From contig CAZXLH010000025.1 of NCBI GenBank assembly GCA_964641455.1, forward strand, positions 1 through 33,523: DNA of 33,523 bases, written 5' to 3'. This DNA is from DTU015 sp964641455 (GTDB lineage: Bacteria > Bacillota > Sulfobacillia > Fermentithermobacillales > Fermentithermobacillaceae). The notes under the pieces were generated by a model. The model worked only from the letters and a program-made list of their open reading frames with translations, searched no databases and had not been told where the DNA came from. Each line of letters opens with the position of its first letter. Within the stretch, counting starts at the first letter, position 1. Shown here in pieces: positions 8,242-16,161 of the stretch. The position numbers were made by a program, and so were the translations under genes.

Positions 8242-8580
8242 GCTAGTTAGGCACCACATTGCTTGCAGCTTATCCTGTTCGCAATTTACCCGATTTATGT
8301 ATACCTGATTTATGTATATTTGCTTCAAGACAACCTGCCGATTGCATTTCACCTTATTTGGTTTACTTTAAAGTTATCTACTTATGCATATCTTGATATA
8401 TACCTTAACTATTACTTTTTATGAGAGATTACGTAATTACATTATAATAGATTTAGGCGAAAGCCTTTTTGGGCTAAGCCAAAATTTGTGTAAATAGGGC
8501 TGTGTTGGGCAATTACAGTGGCGGTATGCCACTTGCCGCTCACGCAAAACATAATTACCGGTTATTTTGGGGGTGAGGTT
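8242..8580. other. Intergenic region between murA and the HtrA protease
   Basis: No gene is apparent. The region is AT-rich and holds a TATAAT at 8443-8448 without a good -35 element, a short AGGC-GAAA-GCCT hairpin followed by TTTTT near 8454-8470, and an AGTGGC-GGTAT-GCCACT hairpin at 8517-8533. Two near-identical copies of GATTTATGTATA lie 16 bases apart near 8291-8319. The promoter of the protease gene is probably here, but I cannot place it firmly. Confidence 0.4.
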
Positions 8581-9777
8581 TTGGATATCGAGTCTTCTCA
8601 AGTTCATAACGTCAAGGAGCCGAAGAAAAGAAAGCAGCCTAATTTATGGTCTTACCTTGTGGTAGGGTTGGTAGGGGCCATTATCGGCGGATTGCTTGTA
8701 GTTGGGGTAGTGCCTCAGGTAATAGTCGGGCGAATGTCAGGTTTGGAACTTTCAGTGCCGTCTCACAAAACTACCCTTGACGGAGGCAATTCGCTTTCAA
8801 ACCTCAAGACCGCCGGCAGCTCGTCTTCCAATGATCCCTGGCAAGTAGTTGTAGATGCAGCCGAAAAAGTAAGCCCGGCAGTTGTGGGCATAGTCAACAA
8901 AAAATCACTTTACGACATTTTCGGCCGGGAATACATCAGGGATACATCAGGTTCCGGTGTGATTATTACCCAAAATGGGTATATAGTTACCAATAATCAT
9001 GTAATATCAGGGGATTCTCAAGCGCTTACTGTGTTTCTCGCTGATGGGCGTACTATGAACGCTAAGATAGTCGGGGCTGATCCGGCCACTGACCTTGCTG
9101 TGATTAAGATCGATGGCTCTAACCTTCCAACTGCTGTATTTGGCAATTCAGACAATCTAAAGCCCGGCCAGTTGGCTATTGCTATAGGCAATCCTTTAGG
9201 AATGGAGTTTAACAGATCAGTTACCGTTGGCGCGATTTCAGGTCTGGACAGAGTGCTGCGTATCGGTGACGGATATGTGCGCCTTATCCAGACTGATGCG
9301 GTTATCAACCCAGGTAACAGTGGTGGGCCTTTGATAAACGGAGATGCGCAGGTTATAGGCCTAAACTCTGCTAAACTTGATGTACAGGCTGTTGAGGGTA
9401 TGGGTTTTGCAATCCCGTCAAACCAGGTTAAACGAATAGTTACGGAGATAATGGAGACAGGCAAGGTTCGCAGGGCTTTTGTAGGAGTAAGCCTTATGGA
9501 CAAGGTGGAACTTAAACTATACAAGCCTGAAGTTAAGCTTGACAAGGGAATTTACGTATACGACGTAGTTTCAGGCGGGCCTGCTGCCAAGGCCGGAATT
9601 CGCGAGGGCGATGCCATTTTGGAATTTGGCGGGCGTACCATAAACGATGTAGGCACATTTGTGGCTCTCTTGGCAGAAAAATCTCCGGGAGAGACTGTTA
9701 CTGTCAAGGTGATCAGAGATGGGAAACAATTGTCGTTTGATGTAAAACTTATTGAAGCGCCTTCAGAAACGCGGTAA
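8581..9777 (+). CDS. HtrA/DegP-like trypsin-type serine protease with PDZ domain
   Basis: This is a membrane-anchored quality-control protease of the S1C family (398 aa) that acts on misfolded proteins outside the membrane. It has a basic N-terminus, one transmembrane segment at about 23-48, a trypsin-like domain with the triad H140 (TNNHVISG), D171 (ATDLAVIKI) and S247 (NPGNSGGPLI), and one PDZ domain at about 300-390. The frame is open to 8518, but the TTG at 8581 has a strong GGGGGTGAGG ribosome binding site at the right distance and places the basic segment directly before the membrane helix. It is single-PDZ, like the Bacillus HtrA proteins. A strong terminator follows, and the penicillin-binding protein gene is convergent. 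Confidence 0.94.
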   Translation: MDIESSQVHNVKEPKKRKQPNLWSYLVVGLVGAIIGGLLVVGVVPQVIVGRMSGLELSVPSHKTTLDGGNSLSNLKTAGSSSSNDPWQVVVDAAEKVSPAVVGIVNKKSLYDIFGREYIRDTSGSGVIITQNGYIVTNNHVISGDSQALTVFLADGRTMNAKIVGADPATDLAVIKIDGSNLPTAVFGNSDNLKPGQLAIAIGNPLGMEFNRSVTVGAISGLDRVLRIGDGYVRLIQTDAVINPGNSGGPLINGDAQVIGLNSAKLDVQAVEGMGFAIPSNQVKRIVTEIMETGKVRRAFVGVSLMDKVELKLYKPEVKLDKGIYVYDVVSGGPAAKAGIREGDAILEFGGRTINDVGTFVALLAEKSPGETVTVKVIRDGKQLSFDVKLIEAPSETR

Positions 9778-9803
9778 GCACGGGAGGCATTGGTTTGCGG
9801 GGG

Positions 9804-9843
9804 AAGCGGCTGTCGGTTCACATGAACCCAGCCGCTTTGTGTT
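9804..9843 (+). terminator. Rho-independent terminator after the HtrA protease gene
   Basis: AAGCGGCTG (9804-9812) pairs perfectly with CAGCCGCTT (9829-9837). An inner GGTTC-ACAT-GAACC hairpin extends the stem. TGTGTTT follows on the plus strand, so the T-tract is imperfect. Confidence 0.75.
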
Positions 9844-9926
9844 TGCCGAACTTTCAAAACGTGAAACATTGATTAGGATGAAAGTACTTTAAGCCTTTTC
9901 CGCAGAAGCGGATTATGATGAATTGT

Positions 9927-12314
9927 TTAATCTGCTGCCTTATCTTTGCTTTTAGACTTGCCTGATGTTTTCGAAACAGAATCGTCTTGTGAATTACCGC
10001 CCGGTTGTTTGTTATCTGAGTTGCCGTCACCCTCAGGCTCTGTGCCAGGGGAATCAGGCTCATTGGGATCTGTGTCTTCCGGTTCATCGTCCGGTTCTGT
10101 ATCATCCGGATCCATGTCATCTAAAATATCATCAGGCATATCTTCCAGGAAGCCTTCACCGTTTTCGTGGTCCAGCAAGTCTTCAGGAATTTCAAGTTCT
10201 GTGTCGTCAGGTTTCATTGCAGGTGCGTCTTTTGGTATGAAGTAAGGCAACCGGTTAGCTTCACTGTCTTCAGGATCTTTGTCTTCCGGGAACAAAATCT
10301 CTAATACGTGGTTTTTGGGACAGGCTGGTGCACTGTTTCCCTCTCTGAATATCTCATAATGCCACTTAAAACATGTAACGTTGGCTTTTTGCCCTGTTTT
10401 GTCGCAAACTTTCTCCCAATGCAGGCTGTCTGGCATTCGCCAGCTCTGATAAGGTTTGCCCATCAAAGCGTTGCCCATAAAACTTGCCCATATGGGCCCG
10501 GCTACAGAGCCGCCTGTGCCTGAAAGAGATTCTTCACGGTTATCCCAGCCTACATAAACCGCACATGAAAGTTCCCTTGTATAACCTACGAACCATGCTT
10601 CTAAGTGGCCGTCTGTGGTACCTGTCTTGCCTGCAGCCGGCCTGTTTCCCAAGAAACCCTGAAGCCCTGAGCCTGTGCCGCCTGGGCCAATTACTGACCG
10701 CAAGACACTGGTGAGCATATAAGCGGTACCCGAATCCAACACTTGCTTGGTTTTGGCCTGGTTTTCCAAAAGTACATTGCCTTCAGAGTCCAAAAGTTTC
10801 AATATAGCTATGGGTTCAGCGTATAGCCCCTGGGCAGACAGTGTGGCGCAAGCCGATGCCATTTCAAGCGGGCTTACCTCAGACGCTCCTAAAGCCAGGG
10901 GTATATTTGCGTTAAGCGGGCTGGTTACCCCGAGCTTGTTGGCATATTCAACAATCCTCTTGGGCCCGAGTTGCGCTGCCCATTTGGTGGCTACCACGTT
11001 GTCAGAGATTGCTACGGCCTGCCTTATGTCCAATGGGGCGTAGTGGTAAGCCGGCCACCCAAAGTCTCGCGGCTTGTACACATCGCCTGCTGATTTTCCC
11101 GGAAATTCAACAGGTTCACATATCTGTGTATCAGATACTGAATACCCCAAATCCAACGCAGCTGTATACAAAAAGATCTTAAAGGCTGACCCGGGTTGGC
11201 GCCTTACCTGATAGGCCCTGTTAAGCTGGGTCTCATTCCAGTCCCGGCCGCCGATAAGGGCTTTTATATATCCTGTGCCCGGCTCAATTGCAATCAGGGC
11301 GCCCTGGGGTTGCGTTATGCCTTGAGAGTCTTTGGTTCCTGCAGGAATGTAATTTGAAAAAGCTTTTTCTGCAGCCGCTTGCATATTAAGGTCGAGGGTA
11401 GTATAAATCTCGTACCCGCCTCTGTGAATTTGAGAAGCTATTTCAGGATTCCACTTGCGGATTTGAGCTACTACGAAATCCACAAAATAGGCTGCGCTGC
11501 TGCTCTTGGGCATTCCTGCAACCTCAATTTGCTCTTGCTTGGCTTTGTCTGCCACAGCCTGGTCAATGTATCCTTGGTCTGCCATTAAGTTAAGGGCAAT
11601 AGCTTTTCTGTGTTCCGCCCCTTCCATGTTATGGTAAGGAGAATAGATTTCCGGCCCTGTAATGATTCCCGCTAACATGGCCGCTTCAGCCAGTGTCAAG
11701 TCTTTTGCAGACTTACCGAAGTACAGCCTTGATGCGGTTTCACAGCCGTAAGTTCCATGGCCAAGGTAAATAATGTTGAGATACATGCCTAAAATCTCTT
11801 GTTTTGAGTAGTGTCTTTCCAGTTTTACAGTATAAATTGCTTCAAGCGCTTTTCGTGTTATAGTTCTTTCGTGGGTGAGGAAGAGATTTTTTGCCAGCTG
11901 TTGTGTAATGGTGCTTCCGCCTTCAACTACTTGGCCTGCCTGTAAGTTTCTGATAAAGGCCCGCATTATAGAGCCGAAATCGATTCCTTTGTGAGAGAAG
12001 AACCGCTTGTCTTCTACTGCTACCACAGCCTTCTTCAGGCTTTCGGGAATTTCCTCGTAGGGAACTACGATCCGGTTTTCAACGAAAAGGGAAGAAACAG
12101 TGTTTCCATTGATGTCATATATACGGGTAGCCTGTGGAATGGTAGGCTCCGGCAAAGGCAAAAAAACGAAAAGTAAAGCAAAAATGGCCATTGAAACCAA
12201 AGCCATGACGGCCACTACCTTAATAAAAGTAATCATTATGGCTTTTAGGTTAGTGGACTTGGATTTTGTTTTTGATTTTGAACTGCTTTGGGCTGCTTTG
12301 GATATATCTGCCAC
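9927..12314 (-). CDS. Class A penicillin-binding protein (PBP1a-type transglycosylase/transpeptidase)
   Basis: This bifunctional enzyme polymerises and cross-links peptidoglycan at the outer face of the membrane (795 aa). It has a Ser/Lys-rich cytoplasmic N-terminus, a transmembrane helix at about 26-53, a GT51 transglycosylase domain with catalytic E101 in AVEDKRFFSHKGID and the EGGSTITQQLAKN motif at 131-143, and then a transpeptidase domain. The active-site motifs are SAFK at 376-379, SDN at 437-439 and KTG at 563-565. The C-terminal 120 or so residues are a low-complexity Asp/Glu/Pro tail ending in a Ser/Lys-rich stretch. The GTG start has a GGTGGGGTG ribosome binding site. Its place next to speE-speB recalls pbpG-speE-speB of Bacillus, but I leave the symbol empty. 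Confidence 0.95.
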   Translation of the reverse strand: MADISKAAQSSSKSKTKSKSTNLKAIMITFIKVVAVMALVSMAIFALLFVFLPLPEPTIPQATRIYDINGNTVSSLFVENRIVVPYEEIPESLKKAVVAVEDKRFFSHKGIDFGSIMRAFIRNLQAGQVVEGGSTITQQLAKNLFLTHERTITRKALEAIYTVKLERHYSKQEILGMYLNIIYLGHGTYGCETASRLYFGKSAKDLTLAEAAMLAGIITGPEIYSPYHNMEGAEHRKAIALNLMADQGYIDQAVADKAKQEQIEVAGMPKSSSAAYFVDFVVAQIRKWNPEIASQIHRGGYEIYTTLDLNMQAAAEKAFSNYIPAGTKDSQGITQPQGALIAIEPGTGYIKALIGGRDWNETQLNRAYQVRRQPGSAFKIFLYTAALDLGYSVSDTQICEPVEFPGKSAGDVYKPRDFGWPAYHYAPLDIRQAVAISDNVVATKWAAQLGPKRIVEYANKLGVTSPLNANIPLALGASEVSPLEMASACATLSAQGLYAEPIAILKLLDSEGNVLLENQAKTKQVLDSGTAYMLTSVLRSVIGPGGTGSGLQGFLGNRPAAGKTGTTDGHLEAWFVGYTRELSCAVYVGWDNREESLSGTGGSVAGPIWASFMGNALMGKPYQSWRMPDSLHWEKVCDKTGQKANVTCFKWHYEIFREGNSAPACPKNHVLEILFPEDKDPEDSEANRLPYFIPKDAPAMKPDDTELEIPEDLLDHENGEGFLEDMPDDILDDMDPDDTEPDDEPEDTDPNEPDSPGTEPEGDGNSDNKQPGGNSQDDSVSKTSGKSKSKDKAAD

Positions 12315-12483
12315 GTTTCACCCCACCCTTTCTCGAATAGCCAAGCTTATCAGGCTTTTGTGGAAAAGGCAACATTCTTATATTTTGTAATCCGCTTACA
12401 TATACCGGCGCTGTTTTGACGTATTAACCTCGGAAAACACCTCATATATTCAGCCAAATGTTTCGCCTGCTATCCTTTTCTGA

Positions 12484-12489
12484 TATAAT
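12484..12489 (+). promoter_or_regulatory. Candidate -10 element upstream of speE
   Basis: A perfect TATAAT lies about 54 bases before the speE start. The hexamer 17 bases upstream (TTTCGC) matches the -35 consensus poorly. The region 12315-12542 separates the divergent PBP and speE genes and otherwise shows nothing recognisable. Confidence 0.35.
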
Positions 12490-12542
12490 TCCTTCGATGT
12501 TTGGCGAGGATATTTGTACAATTATACTCGGAGGGGACTTCG

Positions 12543-13379
12543 TTGAAAGTATGGTTCACTGAAGAATGGCTTGACGGTCTCCTGATATCGGTTCAGCTTA
12601 AGTCTATAGTTTACACTAAACGTACAAAATATCAGGAACTATGTATTTTCGATACTGTAGAGTTCGGCAGGATGTTGGTATTAGACAATGTGATTCAGAC
12701 AACTGAGAAAGACGAATACATATACCACGAAAGTATCGCACATATTCCTTTGCTTAGCCATCCGAACCCTGAAAATGTTCTGATAATAGGCGGAGGCGAT
12801 GGCGGTACTTTGCGCGAAACCATGCGCCATCCGGAAGTAAAACAAGCCATAATGGTAGACATTGACGGTGATGTAATCGAAGCTTCAAAGAAGTACCTCC
12901 CGTTATGGAACACGGGCTTCAGTGACCCAAGGGCTAAAGTGCTAATAGAAGACGGGCTCAAGTTCGTTGCGTCTACACAAAAGCGGTTCGATGTTGTGCT
13001 TGTAGATTCAACAGACCCTGAGGGCCCGGGTGAAGCATTATTCAGCCCTGAGTTTTATGCTTCAATAGCAAAAATACTTAAACCAGGCGGTATGCTGTGT
13101 GCACAGACAGAAAGCCCTATTGCTACCCCGGAACCGGTTAGGGACATTTATCAAAGGATAAGCAGTGTGTTTGATGTAGCCAGGCTCTATACGGTTCCAA
13201 TTCCGAGTTATCCGGGCGGATGGTGGAGCTTTACTTGTGGTTCTTTCGGTGAAGATCCTATAAAGCCGTCCCGGAAGTCTCTGGATTCGTGGGGATTAAA
13301 GTTTTACTCGCCGGAAATTCATGAAAGAGTGTTTGTGCTTAACCCTAAACTTAAGCGGGACGTTGGAATCACGTACTAG
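12543..13379 (+). CDS. speE: Spermidine synthase (polyamine aminopropyltransferase)
   Basis: SpeE transfers the aminopropyl group of decarboxylated S-adenosylmethionine to putrescine to make spermidine (278 aa). The family signatures are clear: VLIIGGGDGGTLRE for the nucleotide-binding loop, the acidic end of the next strand in MVDIDGDVIEASKK, and the catalytic loop DVVLVDSTDPEGPG. The start is a TTG with GGAGGGG six bases upstream; the frame is open to 12501 but has no better signal there. speB follows after 28 bases and supplies putrescine from agmatine, so the pair forms the end of a polyamine pathway. No arginine decarboxylase or SAM decarboxylase gene is in the window. Confidence 0.96.
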   Translation: MKVWFTEEWLDGLLISVQLKSIVYTKRTKYQELCIFDTVEFGRMLVLDNVIQTTEKDEYIYHESIAHIPLLSHPNPENVLIIGGGDGGTLRETMRHPEVKQAIMVDIDGDVIEASKKYLPLWNTGFSDPRAKVLIEDGLKFVASTQKRFDVVLVDSTDPEGPGEALFSPEFYASIAKILKPGGMLCAQTESPIATPEPVRDIYQRISSVFDVARLYTVPIPSYPGGWWSFTCGSFGEDPIKPSRKSLDSWGLKFYSPEIHERVFVLNPKLKRDVGITY

Positions 13380-13407
13380 CCAACAGGCTATTTGGAGGTA
13401 CCTTATA

Positions 13408-14286
13408 TTGTCCGGACAACATGGCACTCAATGGGTTGGTTCTCATAAATTTGTTTGGTCATCGTTAAACCCATCGGCACCTTGTGTCATAATGGGGATT
13501 CCTTTGGACGAGACTACGTCATTTCGTCCGGGAGCCCGCTTCGGGCCTTCGGCAACCAGGGAAGCATCAATTGCTCTTGAAGAATTTTCCCTAAGGCAAA
13601 AGCGCACTCTTTTAGCAGGTAACTATTACGATGCAGGAGATCTGGTTTTGCCAATGGGAAATGTTGAAAATGCGCTGGCAGTAATCAAGGACGCTGCAAA
13701 AAGTGTTTTGGAAAACGGCCAAAGGTTTATGGCCATAGGCGGTGAGCATCTTATTACATATCCGTTGGTAGGTGCCATGCTTGAAAAGCACCCTGATCTT
13801 ATCGTGATACAACTTGATGCCCATGCAGATTTAAGATCCAGGTTATCAGGCACAAAGTTTTCACATGGAACCGTAATGCGTAGGATAATAGAAATGCTGG
13901 GGTCGGGAAGGGTATACCAATTAGGAATCCGCTCTGTTGATGAGGCAGAGCTTCAAGAGACCCAGGGGCTTTCAGAAGTACATTTTTACAAGGTGCTTGA
14001 GCCGCTAAAGTCAATTGTACCTAAAATTGGTGACACGCCGGTTTATCTTACCATCGATATCGATGTGGCCGATCCGGCTTTTGCTCCCGGTACAGGCGTG
14101 CCCGAACCGGGAGGAATTACGTCGCAGGAACTTTTGGATGCAGTTTCCTATCTTGCCGGAAACAATATTGTAGGTGCCGATTTAGTTGAAGTAGCACCTG
14201 CCTATGATAATACAGGCCAAACAGGGCTACTCGCCGCGGCTGTTGTGAGAGAGAGTCTCTTACTACTGACTCCTGACGGGAAATGA
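13408..14286 (+). CDS. speB: Agmatinase (arginase/ureohydrolase family)
   Basis: SpeB hydrolyses agmatine to putrescine and urea with a binuclear manganese centre (292 aa). The ureohydrolase metal motifs are present: GGEH with H114, DAHAD with D137, H139 and D141, and the TIDIDVADPAFAPGTGVPEP block near 216-236. The first motif is GGEH where GGDH is commoner. The TTG start at 13408 has GGAGG nine bases upstream; the open frame reaches back into the end of speE, but that extension reads as non-family sequence. The linkage to speE supports agmatinase over arginase or formiminoglutamase. Confidence 0.93.
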   Translation: MSGQHGTQWVGSHKFVWSSLNPSAPCVIMGIPLDETTSFRPGARFGPSATREASIALEEFSLRQKRTLLAGNYYDAGDLVLPMGNVENALAVIKDAAKSVLENGQRFMAIGGEHLITYPLVGAMLEKHPDLIVIQLDAHADLRSRLSGTKFSHGTVMRRIIEMLGSGRVYQLGIRSVDEAELQETQGLSEVHFYKVLEPLKSIVPKIGDTPVYLTIDIDVADPAFAPGTGVPEPGGITSQELLDAVSYLAGNNIVGADLVEVAPAYDNTGQTGLLAAAVVRESLLLLTPDGK

Positions 14287-14323
14287 CAGCGGCTTATTCT
14301 GCTGCGAAAGGAGATGTACCCGG

Positions 14324-16021
14324 ATGGACGAGAGCTCAAGTATTATGAGTAGAGTCAAAAAAGATATTGCAGACAGAATCGCTAAAGCAATCGACAAAGC
14401 AAAACAAAAGGGAGACTTGCCTGGGTATGTAGAGGCTGAAATTAAGATACATATGCCTAATAAGCCTGAGCAAGGCGATTTTGCCACAGGTGTGGCCATG
14501 GCTTTGGCAAGTGAAGTCAAATCTGATGGACGGTCAATTGCAGGTGCCATTGTGCGCTACCTTCCATTGGAAGATTCCTGGATCCAGCGGGTAGATATTG
14601 CCGGGCCGGGATTTCTCAACTTCTTTCTTAGCACAGGGTGGCTTGAAGAAGCCATGTCTGAGATATGGAAGAAAGGGCCTCTTTACGGTACAACCAATTA
14701 CGGCGCCGGCAAAAAGATATTGCTTGAGTTTGTGAGCGCAAACCCGACAGGCCCTTTGAACGTGGTTAATGCCAGGGCGGCAGCAATTGGAGATTGCCTT
14801 GCCTCTTTGCTTAAAGCATGTGGGTATGAGGTGGCTAAAGAGTTTTATGTAAATGACGCAGGCCACCAGGTAGATTTGCTTGCCTATTCCCTTGAAGCCC
14901 GTTACAGGCAAGAGTTAGGTGAAACCGTACCGTTGCCTCAAAACGGATACCACGGAGAATATCTTATAGATATTGCCAAAGGCTTGGTTGATGAAAAAGG
15001 GGAAAGCCTTCTTGAGCTTTCCGGCCAAGAAAGGCACGAATGGCTAAAGCAATATGCCGTATCACGCATGGTTGAAATGCAAAAAAGCACGCTCTTTGAG
15101 TACGGCCTTGAGTATGATAACTGGTTTTCTGAAAAGAAGTTGCGGGAACAAAAAGCTCCTGAGGCCGTTTTAGAAGAACTTAAGCAAAAAGAACTCGTAT
15201 ACGAAAAAGATGGGGCAATATGGTTTCAGTCTACTGATTTTGGCGATGACAAAGATCGGGTGATGGTAAAGTCAGACGGGGAGATGACGTACCTGGTGCC
15301 TGATATTGCCTACCACAAGAACAAAATGGAGCGGGGTTTTGATCATCTCATAGATATCCTCGGGCCGGATCACCATGGGTATGTAGACAGGCTTAAGGCC
15401 GGGCTTATGGCCCTTGGCTACCCAGAGGATGCACTTGAAGTGATTATTGCCCAAACAGTCAGGCTTGTAAGAGGCAAACAGGTAGTTAAGATGTCCAAAC
15501 GAGGCGGAGATTTTGTCTCTATGGACGAACTTTTGGAAGAGGCGGGCAAAGATGCTTGCCGCTTCTTTTTCTTAATGCGTGCGCCATCCAGCCATTTGGA
15601 TTTTGACCTTGACCTGGCGCGGCTCCAATCCAATGAAAACCCTGTTTACTATGTGCAGTACGCCCATGCAAGGATAGCCAGTATTTTCCGCCAGGCAAAG
15701 CAAGAAGGGTTTGTTCCTGCGCTGGGCCCTAACGAAATCAACTTTTCGTTGCTCAGGGAACCGGCTGAAATTGAACTTATAAAACTGCTTGCGGCTTTTC
15801 CTGAAGAGGTACGCGATATTGCCGTGGCAAGGGAGCCAAACAGGCTCATTACGTATATGGCCAATGTGGCTTCGGCGTTCCATTCGTTTTATACCCAGTG
15901 CAGGGTCTTAGGCGAAGATGAAGATCTAAGCGCAGCCAGGCTGTATATTGCACGGGTTTGCCAGATTGTGCTTGCAAATGCATTGCGCATGGCAGGAATC
16001 TCGGCTCCTGACTCAATGTAG
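14324..16021 (+). CDS. argS: Arginyl-tRNA synthetase with a divergent HIGH motif
   Basis: This class I synthetase charges tRNA-Arg (565 aa). It has the N-terminal Add1 domain, the catalytic Rossmann core starting at LLEFVSANPTGPL near 133-145, EFYVNDAGHQV, DIAYHKNKMERGFD, LGPDHHGY, a KMSKR loop at 389-393, and a C-terminal DALR anticodon-binding domain with NENPVYYVQYAHARI at its start. The class I HIGH signature, normally HxGH after NPTGPL, reads NVVN at 146-149, so both histidines are missing. The frame is intact, and the other core motifs argue for a functional enzyme. The ATG has an AAAGGAGATG ribosome binding site. It follows speB closely and ends in a strong terminator. Confidence 0.95.
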   Translation: MDESSSIMSRVKKDIADRIAKAIDKAKQKGDLPGYVEAEIKIHMPNKPEQGDFATGVAMALASEVKSDGRSIAGAIVRYLPLEDSWIQRVDIAGPGFLNFFLSTGWLEEAMSEIWKKGPLYGTTNYGAGKKILLEFVSANPTGPLNVVNARAAAIGDCLASLLKACGYEVAKEFYVNDAGHQVDLLAYSLEARYRQELGETVPLPQNGYHGEYLIDIAKGLVDEKGESLLELSGQERHEWLKQYAVSRMVEMQKSTLFEYGLEYDNWFSEKKLREQKAPEAVLEELKQKELVYEKDGAIWFQSTDFGDDKDRVMVKSDGEMTYLVPDIAYHKNKMERGFDHLIDILGPDHHGYVDRLKAGLMALGYPEDALEVIIAQTVRLVRGKQVVKMSKRGGDFVSMDELLEEAGKDACRFFFLMRAPSSHLDFDLDLARLQSNENPVYYVQYAHARIASIFRQAKQEGFVPALGPNEINFSLLREPAEIELIKLLAAFPEEVRDIAVAREPNRLITYMANVASAFHSFYTQCRVLGEDEDLSAARLYIARVCQIVLANALRMAGISAPDSM

Positions 16022-16110
16022 GTTAAATGCCGGGGGGCTGACCCAGAGTTTTAAAAGTGGTTTGCAGGGAATACGGCGAATAAAAACGGGCCGGCCGGAG
16101 AAAATATAAC

Positions 16111-16160
16111 GGGTGTGTCTTAAGGTGACCGGTATGTAATATAAGACACACCCATTTTTA
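16111..16160 (+). terminator. Rho-independent terminator after argS
   Basis: GGGTGTGTCTTA (16111-16122) pairs perfectly over 12 bp with TAAGACACACCC (16142-16153), and ATTTTTATTT follows. It lies two bases from the stop of the convergent regulator gene. On the minus strand the hairpin is followed by the weaker tract GTTATATTTT, so it may also work in that direction. Confidence 0.88.
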
Positions 16161-16161
16161 T

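Noticed and set aside
8453..8470. AGGC-GAAA-GCCT hairpin followed by TTTTT as the murA terminator
   Set aside because: Only four pairs; too weak to list as a terminator with confidence.
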